64,000 nucleotides of DNA from Thysanoteuthis rhombus. Taxonomy: Eukaryota > Mollusca > Cephalopoda > Oegopsida > Thysanoteuthidae. A program made the position numbers and the translations under genes. Below the pieces are notes generated by a model. The model was not told the DNA's origin, did no database searches, and saw only the letters and a list, made by a program, of their open reading frames with translations. This document shows, in pieces, positions 48,262 to 59,473 of this stretch. Each line of letters starts with the position of its first letter. Within the stretch, counting starts at the first letter, position 1. Location of the stretch: NCBI GenBank assembly GCA_963457665.1, contig OY735213.1, positions 51,516,785 through 51,580,784 of the forward strand, given 5' to 3'.

Positions 48262-49065
48262 AATATCATTACCTCGCATAAACATAAATAAATCAGTGTA
48301 GCATGCACATAAACCAGAACTAATTATCTGAAATCATCTAAAAAATCTAGGTCTTTTATCAAAAATCATCTAAAAAAAATTCCAGCATATGATATGGGCA
48401 ATGTTAATTCAAAAACCAGACGAGCCCAATTATATACAACTGATATCTCCCAGTAGTCACTTATGGAACTGAAACATGGAACCTTACCAAGAGACTGACC
48501 TACAAACTGAGAAGCATGCAACGCGCGCATGAGAGAATCATACTCAACCTTAGATGGAGAGATCACTAGACAGCACAGTATATCAGGAAGAGAACAGGGG
48601 TCCGCGACATCATAGAATTTATTAAAAAACTTAAATAGCAACAGGCAGGCTATGTTGCGAGAATAAAAGACAACTGATGGACATCCCGACTCACATCATG
48701 GATCCCCAGAGACCACATGTGAAACCGAGGCTGGCAGAATACAAGATGGAGAGATGAACTAGACAAATTCAGAAAGTACTGGCTCCGATAGAGAATTGTG
48801 GTAGGTCCTGGGGAAGGTCTATGTCCAATGACGGATGATAAAAAAACTGATGATGATGATGAATTCAAAGTGACCATAGGGATTCAACAAAAGCAAAAGA
48901 TTACGTTTTTAGATGGTGACTACTAGTGTACTCAAATTTTCAAGGTTGTAGCCCTGAAAATATGACAAGGAACACCCCCTCCCCCTACACATACTGACAA
49001 GTGAAGAGAGGAGAATTTTAGCTCACTTGGCTGGTTAGTTGGGGCTATGGTGATTCAATAAAGGG
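48262..49065 (+). repeat. Family B copy split by an RTE-like insertion
   Basis: Left part 48262-48413 (TCATTACCTCGCATAAACAT ...), right part 48862-49065 (TTTTCAAGGTTGTAGCCCTG ... GGCTATGGTGATTCAATAA). The retrotransposon 48414-48861 sits between with an 8-bp duplication. Confidence 0.78.
48414..48861 (+). mobile_element. RTE-like retrotransposon 3' fragment nested in a family B repeat
   Basis: Covers the VTYGTETWNLTKRLT block to the (TGA)n tail. It interrupts a family B copy and is flanked by the 8-bp direct repeat AATTCAAA (48406-48413 and 48862-48869), read as a target-site duplication. Confidence 0.8.
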
Positions 49066-49717
49066 GAGTACTCTATAATTAGTATTTAAAAGTTATCTCC
49101 TTTTACAAATGTTACAGACAAAAATATAGACCATCATATGGTATATTATATAATTATATTACATTATGAAAAAGGAGTTGAATGATTATTGACCATTTAG
49201 AAATGGTGAACAGACATAGTCTGTCTGTTAAGTTTCCCACCATTTTGAATATTTCGAGAATCTGTTGCGTGGCTTCGATGTAATTCAACAACTAATCAGT
49301 GTGGACCTTACTATATGTGTATGAACAGACAAACCTCTCGTAGGGTTACCCAGTCGGCAGTGATATGCCATTGAGTGAGCTTGTTTACTGCACCACATTC
49401 TCAATGACTGAGTGAGTCATTCGTCATGTCTTGTGCAGAGTTAGTGAACTTCTTTCAGCTTCCCTTCTCTTCAGATTTGGCTTCCTGCAATTTCTGGTCT
49501 TTCTCGGAGAGATTCAAGACCATGGATGAGATTAAGGAGAACGACAATGTCAATCCCAAAAGATGACTTTGAATACTGCTTTCAAAATTTGAAAGATGCC
49601 GGGATAATGATGTCAAAAATGAAATTTCAAAGTTAAAAGATGTAATTGTGTAGCTATGTCAATACTTTAAGATTTTTCATTTGGTTTTGGATGTTGAATA
49701 AATATAAAGCTCTTTTG

Positions 49718-50168
49718 ATTAGTCACTCTATAGAAACCATCACATGACCAACATCCTTTGGCAGCATGATGTGTTAGGGTTGATCAATCAAAAATTGGAG
49801 AGGAGCGGTTATCAATGAATGAGTTACTTCTCTCGCTTTTTGTTTGGTGGTGATAACTGAAAAAGTCCAAATTTAAAAAAAAAACAAGCGTGAATGCTGC
49901 TGGACACAAATCAAGGGACCAGTTTAGCATAAACTTACATTGTAAATGGATACCTAAACTAATAACCTAATTTGGGGGTGAATTTAAAAGAAACTAAAAT
50001 TAATGTTTTTTGTTGAGAGAATAAGGATTAAATATTAAAATTTTTAGCCCTGTAGCTCCATTGGTGTAGCTTGCATGTGTGTACATACATACATACATAA
50101 CCAGCCAGCCAGAGCCACTTGAAAACTGAAGAAACTTATGGTGAAAGTTTTCGTTGATGGTTTTTAAT
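49718..50168 (+). repeat. Family A interspersed repeat, full length
   Basis: From GATTAGTCACTCTATAGAAA to GTTGATGGTTTTTAATATGA; includes an ATACATACATAC run. Confidence 0.75.
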
Positions 50169-50400
50169 ATGATGAACTTGAATAGGCTCACTATATCTGA
50201 ACCTTCAAAAACATTCTCGATCACCATCATGATTGTCAACACAACCCCAAAACTGTTAAGCTGACAATACCATACAGATAAATCCCCTCTCTCTCAGCCT
50301 CTTTCAGTCATTTAATGTAAGTGGTTACAGAACAAGAAAAAGCTGTACATAGCACCGCAGTCTATCATTGAAACTGCTAAGTTAATAACGCCATACACGT

Positions 50401-50455
50401 GTTCTCCTCTCTCTGTCAGTCCCTCTCTCCCTCTCGCTCCCTCTTTCTCCCTCTT

Positions 50456-50546
<91 letters not shown>
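50401..50546. repeat. (CT)n then (AT)n compound microsatellite
   Basis: CTCCCTCT units, then pure (CT)n, then about 29 AT dinucleotides. Confidence 0.92.
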
Positions 50547-50549
<3 letters not shown>

Positions 50550-50793
50550 CTCTAGTAATTACAGTTTCCTTTCATGTAGAGAAAATAGTGCAAGCTGAAA
50601 TATTGGACTTGCGAAGAAATTGAAAAAATTCTTTTCACTTGAAGATTTCAAGGCTTGAATGAAAGACATGTCTGCAAAAATAGGGACTTATTGGAACCCT
50701 GCAGTCTAATTTCCCAAGTGCATTTGCCTGCATATGGTAATCAATTTGCTGCTTTTAAGTATATTATCTTTGTACCAAATACAACTCAGATGC

Positions 50794-51217
50794 CATGAAG
50801 GGAGTAAGGAGGAGAGTCACCAAGATCATTCCAAGACTGGGAAATATATCTTACAGTGAGAGATTAAAACAACTTAATCTAGAAACCCTGGAACACAGAG
50901 GAGAGCAAGCTGACCTACTGGAATCTATAGAATCCAGGACAATGAACACATGATGGATACTGATCTTCAATGCTCAAAATTCCCTTACAAGAAAATGCTG
51001 ACTTCATCTATTTACAGTGAAACTAGAGGACACAGCCATAAATTACAAATTCAGACCGCCACTGGTTTTAGAAAAAAAAATTCTTTCTCGGCATGAGTAG
51101 CAAACGCATGGAAGAGCTTGAATGAAAAGTTGGTCATATCTGAGAATATCAATAGTTTTAAAAATAACCTTCATTCTGATATCGGTCATACCAAATTTAA
51201 CTACCAGTTCTATTAGT
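50794..51217 (+). pseudogene. CR1/Jockey-like LINE, 3' end of the reverse transcriptase ORF
   Basis: Conceptual pieces read VRRRVTKIIPRLGNISYSER then LKQLNLETLEHR, and after a frame change TRGHSHKLQIQTATGFRKKN, a short gap, ANAWKSLNEKLVISENINSF and KNNL. This matches the common LINE tail Q.RATK.IP.L..LSY.ERL..L.L.TLE.RR ... RGH ... FF..R....WN.LP..VV ... F...LD. Several frameshifts and stops; no catalytic domain is left. Confidence 0.75.
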
Positions 51218-51361
51218 TTGATTCCACCTCAACTTAACTGAAGCTGGCTTAATGATAGAATTTACTGCTGTCAAAAAAGCTTATTCCAAGTTCATTGAAC
51301 CATCACAAATGTTTGCCTGATTTTTCTCTTTTTAAAAAATTTCATTATTTATCTATGACAG

Positions 51362-51665
51362 CAGTGTTCAAACTTTGTTCTGTTGGACACCGGGGTTCCA
51401 AATGACCGTTCCAGGACAGAAAGTGACATTTTATTTCTCAATATACTTGATGATTCTTCACGTGGACATTATTTCTTATAGAAGAAAAATTGCCTTTAAT
51501 TATAACCATCTTGTTTATTGACCTGACATGGACACTTTCAGTCAGTTGTTATTCATTTGTTCTCCTCAGTAAACTCTGTTCTTACCTTTCGAGTGTGTAT
51601 TTTCTGTTAGGGTTTATACACATTCGGATAATTCTGTAAACACAGTCAAAATCCAATAGTTACAT
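51362..51665. mobile_element. hAT-like miniature element, one end preserved
   Basis: Left end CAGTGTTCAAACTTTGTTCT; interior related to 28180-28484 and 45399-45639. Right end decayed. Confidence 0.5.
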
Positions 51666-51811
51666 ACATATGTAAATATATATATCATCAGATAGAACAG
51701 TTTATGATAATTGTTGAGATAATTTATTTGGAAACTTATTTTGTGCAGCAACAGAATTAACTGAGTAGTAAATCAAACAGCTGACCTCATAAATCAATAA
51801 ATAAAATGAGC

Positions 51812-51893
51812 GCTGTGTGGGACTTGAACCCACAACAATCGGGAAGCATTCTTAATGTAATTGTGCTCTACTGACTGAGTTAAGAATGCTTTC
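51812..51893 (-). pseudogene. tRNA-like sequence with intact T arm
   Basis: Minus strand has TAACTCAGTCAGTAGAGCA (A box) and GTGGGTTCAAGTCCCAC, a perfect 5-bp T stem with a 7-base loop (51817-51833). But the 5' GCATTCTTAA pairs with TTAAGAATGC in the anticodon region (51846-51855/51880-51889) instead of the 3' end, so it does not fold as a normal tRNA. Confidence 0.6.
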
Positions 51894-51934
51894 AGTAAGC
51901 AGGTATTTAAGAGCACCATTTTAAACTCCTGCTT

Positions 51935-51970
51935 ACCAAAAGTGCTATTAGCTCAGTTGGTAGAGCAGAA
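51935..51970 (+). pseudogene. tRNA-like 5' head, divergent from its neighbour
   Basis: AGTGCTATTAGCTCAGTTGG then TAGAGCA is a good A-box/D-arm; no B box follows. Forms the right arm of an inverted repeat with 51863-51903. Confidence 0.55.
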
Positions 51971-53189
51971 AAGAACCAGATATAATAAACAATTTTTATT
52001 ATTGAAATGGAAATGATTTCTTTTTGTTTCAGTGGACTTAAACTTTTGTTACGAAATCTAAGAAAAAAAAATCTTGAAAAACTTCAAACTCTCACAAACT
52101 TATGTCCATCTTGTGTACTGTTTTCATTGATGGATGCCCTTGATGTACATGTTACAGCTGTTTTGGTCATTTTAATTATCTTGATCATCGAACTGTCAAT
52201 ATTCATTAAGCGTTTCTAGACCTGAACAAACTTTTACAAATTTGCTTCTGATTGGCAGAAAACAGCTCAGCCAGAACCAATATAAATTCCTCTTTTTATA
52301 TAAACTTAATCACAACGGCCGATGCAACCTAAAACGTTCAAAACACTGATATGCAACATTTCTCGCTTCTTAATTCATACACAATCCATACTGTGCTCTT
52401 GGAACCAAGATAAAAGCAAGGCATACAACTTGTTCATCTCTCGCAGCTTGTTCTCTTCAAGTGGTTGAACCTTAGTCAATATACAACAATAAATCCGTTC
52501 GATGAATTTGCAAATATGTGATAATGGTTAAAAGATATACTCTCCACTAAAAAGAAGCTAGATCTAGCTACGAAAGAGCCAAATCGTTTCAAGCTAGACA
52601 CTTTACACAGTATGCTCACACCCATAACGTGTCATGTGACAGAAAACGTTACAGAATAGAACGTTTTTTTAAAATTTAATGCAAAGTTATCCATGTTTCT
52701 AAATATTTTCACATTTTATCCTAAATTTGAATCAATGCTGTGTCCATGACCTGAGGGTTTAATGATATTATATTTCTGGGTTAGGAGAATTTTTAAATGC
52801 CTGAGATTGTATAGAAGATTTTCTCATCAGATTTCTCACAGGCTTTTCTTGGAAAAAACAAACTTTATACCGTATATATATATTTGTGCACAATACTCAC
52901 ATATTATTTAACTTAAAATCAAGTGGTGTGTGTTATATACAAAAAGTAGATTTTACCCCTGTTTTCCCAGCCAAGTGTGCGTGACCATAATTGGGATGGC
53001 ATGACATAAGTAAGTTATATCTATTGTCCGAGATAACTGATTATGTATAATGAAGAGTTCAAATCACTATAATATCATTACAATACATACAATATACATT
53101 TTGTGTTTCAGAACAATGTAAATTTTATGAAATCTTATTTTTAGTCAATATAAATAGGGTAAAAAGAATTAAAACTTGAATTTAGGATA
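51971..53189. other. No gene or classified repeat seen
   Basis: AT-rich intronic sequence; a 70-codon frame at 52007 is unrecognised. Confidence 0.5.
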
Positions 53190-53285
53190 CTTGAATTATA
53201 AAAAAAAATTACCTGTGTAAAATAGCTTTAGACTCCTTAGTCTTGATCCATACATAGATAACCCCATCATTTTTGACCGGTATAT
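53190..53285 (+). repeat. Family M repeat fragment
   Basis: AAATTACCTGTGTAAAATAG, CTTTAGACTCCTTAGTCTTG and CATACATAGATAACCCCATC match the 42.6-43.0 kb units. Confidence 0.6.
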
Positions 53286-53616
53286 TCTGAAGAAACCTAT
53301 GCTAACAGTTTTAATCGACAGTCTCTAATAAGGAAGAACGATCGAGTGATAAAAGAGATCAGTGAATAAGGAATGAAATTTTGAATGATTCAATTTTCCC
53401 TGAAAGAGATTGACAGGCGAACGAGTGTAGTGAAGTGAAAATGAGTCTGCTGGAGACTGAGACAGGCTTGAGCCAAAAAAAGAATGACATCTGAAGGATA
53501 TTAAGTGGAACGTAAGATGAGAACAGGTATTGATCATTCTTCAGGCATTGATAACTGAAGAAGAATGTTAATGCTTCCAGAATCAAGAGATCACGATTTA
53601 CAGTGATTCATTTTTT

Positions 53617-53692
53617 TAGAAACAGTCAACCAAAACTGTCATCATTGGTTTCTTTAGTTCTCTGGTGCTTCTGGCTGGTGGCTTGACTGGCT
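53617..53692 (-). repeat. Family A terminal fragment
   Basis: From AGAAACAGTCAACCAAAACT to CTGGCTGG, directly preceding another copy in the same orientation. Confidence 0.65.
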
Positions 53693-53695
53693 ATT

Positions 53696-54335
53696 AGGAA
53701 CAGTCAACCAAAACTATCAGCACAGGCTTCTCAAAATTTTCAAGTTTTTTTTAAAATCCCGCCACCCTACCTAAATAGAGTTTTAGTGGGGGGTTCAGTT
53801 TGCAATGTCAAATTGGTCCCTTAGTTTGTGTCTGCTTGTGTTTATGCTTTTTTTTTTCAAAAATTTGGACTGAAAGAACTAATCTATTCATTGATCTACT
53901 TTTTATTTCTATTATTATTTGGACTATCCTCATCTTGGTTGTTTTTTATACAATGTTTTGGCTGTTGTACTCTACGGCCTTCATCAGGTATCATCTGGTA
54001 GGTGTGGGGAAGTAACAAACTGAACACTTTATTTAATTGACGGGGGTATATTGACTGCACTCCCCTCTTAGCATTAGTAGTACGATGATAATAATAATAT
54101 AATATAATAATAGTATAATAATGAAGGCCGTAGAGTATAACGGCCAAAATGTTGTATGAAAAACAACCAAGATGAGGATAGTCCGAATAATAATAGAAAT
54201 AATAATAATACCTCATCTCAAAAATTCAGAGATACATGATCTACCTTTTGTCGGATTTTCCTACTTAATCATCTCTAACACATCATGTTGCCAAAATAGG
54301 TTAGTCACATGACAGTTTCTATAAAGTGACTGGTT
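53696..54335 (-). repeat. Family A copy split by a foldback insertion
   Basis: Left half 53696-53897 from AGGAACAGTCAACCAAAACT to CATTGATCT; right half about 54210-54335 with ACACATCATGTTGCC and CACATGACAGTTTCTATAAA. The foldback element 53906-54199 lies between. Confidence 0.7.
53906..54199. mobile_element. Foldback element with 79-bp inverted arms
   Basis: Arms 53906-53984 and 54121-54199 are complementary with few mismatches (ACTATCCTCATCTTGGTTGT against its complement, and CTCTACGGCCTTCAT). Loop about 136 bp. It is inserted in a family A copy. No ORF. Confidence 0.85.
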
Positions 54336-54493
54336 TGCTTTTTATTAATTCCTTTATCTATATTTTGTGGAGATTTGTAAGTTCTTTGTCAGGATGGCAT
54401 TCTAACTATTAATGACATGAGAAAACGAGCCGAGTTCAAAGTTTGGCCAAGACAGCTGGCATTCACTTTGTACTAGTGTGCCTGGGAAAGGCA

Positions 54494-54690
54494 TCAATCC
54501 ATCTCTCTCCCTTCAGCTATTGGTAAATAGCAGGGTAGGCTGAGCTCTTCAGCCTTAGTTTGCAACCAGTCTTCGAGATGGAAAACTCTGATTCCCAAAC
54601 CGGGAAAGACCAACCCCATGGCCTGCATCATGAAAGGTGGGTCAGAGTATGACACTGGCCTCTGTTGAAACCTCAGCTGGTGTAGCAAGC
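54494..54690 (-). repeat. Dispersed repeat (family G)
   Basis: Minus-strand copy of the 38.4-38.6 kb repeat; GAAGACTGGTTGCAAACTAA and GCTGAAGAGCTCAGCCTACC on the minus strand. Confidence 0.6.
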
Positions 54691-54699
54691 CAGGAGGGG

Positions 54700-56630
54700 A
54701 TTATGGTAATATTTCTTAAGTAGAATAAAGGAGAATCAAATGAAATAAATTATTCAATCACAGTTTCTGATACTCCCCATGACACCTCAAGTACAAAGTT
54801 TTGAAAAATAGTAATCCAAGAAATTTGTTGCTTGATCACCTCATCCTGTGAGGAGTTCTCAAACATTTGAAAAAATTGTCACATGACCCTGACCAACTGT
54901 ATTTTACACTCACAATGGACACTAAAAGTCTGATGATGATCTTGTTTACATTGACAACATTTACATTTTTAATTCAACTGTCACTATGGCTCTGAGAGAC
55001 TTGCCAATTTGCAGTCCAATATCACCACCATGTGGTATTTCGAATAAAGGTATCTGCTGCCACTTTTTCAGGGTTTGGGGTGCAAAAGGAAATATTTCGA
55101 GGGATGGTCAAAAGGATGTATTTGGAATTTATCTTAGTGGCAACCCTGTTACCAGTGTGTAATAATACCATCTTTTTATATAGGTACATTAAGTTCAGGT
55201 TACATAAAACAATTGTGTAGCACCATTGTCATTTATTGACTCTGAGGTTCCAACTTTCAGATCTGCTCACCCTAGTTGAGAAGACCTGACCTGGAAAAGG
55301 GGTGGGGGTCAAATAGCAGTTGGTATTGAACCTCTGCCTCCAGACTTGCTTGATTTACCAAATTCAATGCTATTCCAATGCCTGTCTTGAGTAAGTCTCT
55401 GAGATTAAGCTTGGATTATCTCCACCTCCTTCTGATCAAATCTAATGACTTTGCTGTATAATGCTGAGTAAAGACATTTTTATGGTCATAAACAGTACAA
55501 ATTTGGGAAAGGTTTTTAATTTTATGTTTGGCATTTGTTTTCATTTAACAGAGAGAAAAAAAAGTCCTCTTTCAAGTTTGGATTACAGACTAAATCCCAC
55601 CCAGCAAACTTAATTTGACATTATTAATCTTGACTAGTTTTTACTGTTATCTTGTTTTTTAGTTGCTTTTTCTCTCACGTGTTAGAATTTCAACATTAAT
55701 AATAAAACAATACATCATCCAATAAGAATAAATTGAAATTAGAAATAAATTGAATTCCTCGCTCATGTTTAAACTTTAGAAAAACAAATTTTAATTTCAT
55801 TTGAAAATTCATCCTTCTCTCTTTTCCATCCATTCTTATTTTTCACTTTTTCCTTGTTTTATTCAATTAACATTTTCCATTTCCTTTCAAGATTCCTAGG
55901 ACATAAGGTTTCTATGACTGTTGCAAAATACAATACTTGTGATAAGTATTTGACCAAACTTTTTGCTTTTATTCACTGCTATTCATTGCCTTCTTTTCAT
56001 TTAACAATTTTATTCTATTAAAAAAAAACATTTTCCAGAAAGTTACCCTTCAGAACAACAAAATGTGACTAAATGCATGCCTTGTTATGTTGATTGCAAA
56101 AGATTTGGTTCTTGTGGTTCCTGTTTTTAACCTTATTTAACTTGAAGGAAAATGTCTGTTTGTTTAAATACTTATGACATGTCTCTTATATGTCCTGTAG
56201 ATCTGTTTTAGAGGTCTACTGGGAAATTTTAATTCAGGCATTAAGTACTTTGATAGGTTAATCTCGAAAAGGCTGAAATAGTATAACTTTTTTCTAAACT
56301 ACCTGCACAAAATTCTCTTGATGTTATTCATATGTGTAAATCATGGGGCTAGTGGCACCGAGGACATTGCATTAATTCTTAGTGCAAGGTTGATGATTTT
56401 CAGTGTCGATAATTCACTACTGATTGAGATCTCAAAACGGGTGGGTCCCTTTAGCAATGAAAAGCAAATGCCGTTCAAGAGACAATTGCAATCCCTTATT
56501 GCAAAATATTAAAAAAATCATCAAAAGGAAAGCAACATTGTAAAGATGTCTCATGATTGACATCAAATTTTGTATACAAATCATTGAAGATAACCAAGCA
56601 TAGTTTTGACATGCTGAGGTTTATAGAAAT
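54700..56630. other. No gene or classified repeat seen
   Basis: AT-rich intronic sequence. A weak tRNA-like B box lies on the minus strand near 55330, not supported by an A box. Confidence 0.5.
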
Positions 56631-56636
56631 GATATA

Positions 56637-56947
56637 CAGGTATACCTTGATTAGTATGGTCAATCTGTTCCAAAATTTTCTTCACTGTTCAAAACCACAT
56701 TGTTCATGTCTCATTATAATTTAACCTGTTTTTTTTTTTTTTTCGGGCTATACTTAATTGAATTAATTCGTTCAGAGATATCTTAACTGTACAACATCAA
56801 AAACCGCACTATTCAAGGTCTTTATATAATTTAATGTGTGTTTTCATCAGCTTATACTTGACAAAATTAATTTGTACAGTAATACCTTAAGATAGTACTA
56901 CATCAAAATCCATACTAATCAAAACCACAATATTCAAGGTATTGCTG
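56637..56947. mobile_element. Pogo/Tigger-like miniature element (family C)
   Basis: Starts CAGGTATACCTTGATTAGTA and ends with the complement of CAGCAATACCTTGAATATTG. CAG.NATACCT termini are typical of pogo/Tigger elements. Interior has repeated TGTTCAAAACCACATTGTTC-like motifs. No transposase. An (AT)n tract follows. Confidence 0.6.
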
Positions 56948-57003
56948 TTTTTATATACATATATGTATACATATATATATATATATATATATATATGTGA
57001 ATA

Positions 57004-57400
57004 TTAGAAACCATCAACCAAAACTGGCAGCATAGGTTTCTCTCAGTTTTCAAGTTGATCTATCACGCTTACAGGCCACATGAATAGAGCTATAGACCAG
57101 AAAATTTCAAAATTTACTCCTTATTAAGTTTTTAAAAAAAAAGTCTTTTGTTTCAGTATCCCCCACCTGATGGGTTTTTAGTGTGGGGGGTTCAGTTTTT
57201 GTTAAATTGGTCCCTTATCTATTCTCACATGTTTTTTGAAAATTCAGTCTTTTTGGTAATTACTGCCCAACAGAAGGCAAGAGAAGTAACTTATTCATTG
57301 ATCGCCCCTTCCCATTGTTTAACATGATCATGCCCCAACCTGGCATACTGCCAAAAGATGTTGGTTACATGACAGTTTCTACTGAGTGACTAGACTAACC
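57004..57400 (-). repeat. Family A interspersed repeat, nearly full length
   Basis: From TTAGAAACCATCAACCAAAA to GACTAACCAGACTGG; followed by an (AT)n tract. Confidence 0.75.
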
Positions 57401-57411
57401 AGACTGGTGTG

Positions 57412-57415
<4 letters not shown>

Positions 57416-57469
<54 letters not shown>
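57416..57469. repeat. (AT)n microsatellite
   Basis: About 27 AT dinucleotides right after a family A copy; another (AT)n lies at 56961-56996, just before it. Confidence 0.92.
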
Positions 57470-57471
<2 letters not shown>

Positions 57472-57888
57472 CTCGATCTGTTATAATGAGTATGAATTGG
57501 ATATCTTACTAAATCCTGTGTCTAGTTTATTGATATCTACAAATTTTAGCTCTAACACAAAGTCACAAGCATTGGGCTGTTGCAATATATCTTAAGGGGA
57601 TGCATAATTATTAATTAACAGGCATTCCAGAGGAAATTTTGCACTCTTCACAATTGCCCCCGCTATGTCTCTGAGGGTAATATTCTACTCAAGTGTAAAA
57701 AATGATACATATACAAATATAATTGATTTTTTTCTACAAAAAGAGGGGGGGGGGTGCATTATGTTTAAGATTTCATCATACCTGAGTAAATATGGTAATG
57801 CACAGAAGCTATGAATTAATGGAAAAAGGAAAAATAGTCACCCTTAACTGCTCTTGTCCATTGCAAGAAAAAATCCCCGATTCACAGA

Positions 57889-58112
57889 CAAAGTTGCCTA
57901 CTCAAAAAATATTTTCACCCTAAATTTACCCCCTTCCCACTGCTGAAAATGGCCAAGAATCACCAAAAAGCTGCTGAAACTGATCGAAAACATGCAAAAA
58001 AAAAAATGGCCAAGATGTTTAATCACGTCTGCATTAATTTAGTGCTTTTCTGCACTGCCAAAACAAGAAACTTGTTACATTCACTGCGGAAAGCGCTAAA
58101 TTGACAACACTG
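57889..58112. mobile_element. hAT-type miniature inverted-repeat element
   Basis: Starts CAAAGTTGCC and ends TTGACAACACTG, flanked by perfect 8-bp repeats TTCACAGA at 57881-57888 and 58113-58120. No coding capacity. Confidence 0.82.
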
Positions 58113-58967
58113 TTCACAGATAGAACTGAGTTGCCATTAATCACAATAAAACAGAAAATTTATTGAGTTAGCTACGGAACTTCAATAATTGAAATTTCTG
58201 TCATCTGCCGTAAATGGGTTAATCTAATCGGAGCTTGGTTCAGTTATTCAAATAAATTGACAAATACAAAATGATCAAAAGGATTTTATTGCTGTTAATA
58301 AAATTAAATTGTTTTATTTTTCTGTCTGATTTCATTGTTCAACCTGTGTCACTTGTAGAACAAATGTGACTAGCTAAACACAAAAGCATAATTTTTTTTA
58401 CATAAGGTGTGATGTAGCCGAACTGTTATCAGTATGGAAAGTGGAATTAGTGAACTGTGTTCAAATATTAGTAGAGGTTTGTCGGTGAACACTTCACAGT
58501 AATGCCCTTGAGAAAGTCATGAATCCATTTGGCAGATGGATTCCTTCAGCCCTGTATAGCAATTCATCTAAAATGTATATGGGCAACCAGAGGCAGTGGG
58601 CCTATGCTGACTGCAGCCAATCTAAGTATTCTTTTTTTTATTTCTCGCAGGAAGTCAATTTTATGATTTATATTGTAAGATTACTATTGTTTTAGCTTCA
58701 TAAATTAGTAATCTAATAAATGTAATTCATATGTTAAAATAGACATTAAGTATGCTTTTTGTTGTACAATCGACATTTTTGAAGTGTACGTGTGGCCCGA
58801 ATAAAGATGAAAGATGTCTTACATGGCCAGTTTGATCAATAAGGTTGCCCATGCCTGAAGAGGCTACTCAAAGTTACTGAGGAAGGAACCTAGCCTAACG
58901 AGTGGACTATGTGTTCAATGCAGCCACATTTGCAGTTAATGGGTTAATGAATAAAAATATGATTGTG

Positions 58968-59049
58968 TTGGATACACTGGTTCTCAGAAGATCAAAAAAG
59001 TTAAGCAATGTCGAGCCTGATGGGTAACCATCTAGGAATACCAGGTGCC
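58968..59049 (+). pseudogene. 5S rRNA-like segment, unit 1
   Basis: Contains CACTGGTTCTC, GATCAAAAAAGTTAAGCAAT, GTCGAGCCTG and GGAATACCAGGTGC, closely following animal 5S rRNA (CACTGGTTCTC..., AAGTTAAGCA, GTCGAGCCTG, GGGAATACC.GGTGC). About 12 bases are missing between GTCGAGCCTG and GATGGGTAACC, the place of the internal promoter's intermediate element, and the 5' end of 5S is lacking. So it is a 5S-derived repeat or pseudogene, not a normal 5S gene. Confidence 0.8.
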
Positions 59050-59220
59050 TTATGCAATGAGATTGTTCTGTGGCTGTCTTAGCCTATGCTCTGCCAACGA
59101 TTAACAAAGTATCTTGCCAAGCTAGGATTCGACTGAAGGAACCTAGCCTAACGAGTGGACTATGTGTTCAATGCAGCCACATTTGCAGTTAATGGGTTAA
59201 TGAATAAAAATATGATTGTG

Positions 59221-59302
59221 TTGGATACACTGGTTCTCAGAAGATCAAAAAAGTTAAGCAATGTCGAGCCTGATGGGTAACCATCTAGGAATACCAGGTG
59301 CC
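59221..59302 (+). pseudogene. 5S rRNA-like segment, unit 2
   Basis: Identical to the segment in unit 1, including the internal deletion and the A in CATCTAGGAATACC. Confidence 0.8.
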
Positions 59303-59473
59303 TTATGCAATGAGATTGTTCTGTGGCTGTCTTAGCCTATGCTCTGCCAACGATTAACAAAGTATCTTGCCAAGCTAGGATTCGACTGAAGGAACCTAGC
59401 CTAACGAGTGGACTATGTGTTCAATGCAGCCACATTTGCAGTTAATGGGTTAATGAATAAAAATATGATTGTG

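Noticed and set aside
51812..51893. Functional tRNA gene
   Set aside because: Good T arm and A box, but the acceptor stem does not pair with the 3' end and the anticodon arm is replaced by pairing with the 5' end.
55300..55400. tRNA-like sequence on the minus strand
   Set aside because: A B-box-like GGTTCAATACC exists but no convincing A box or stems.
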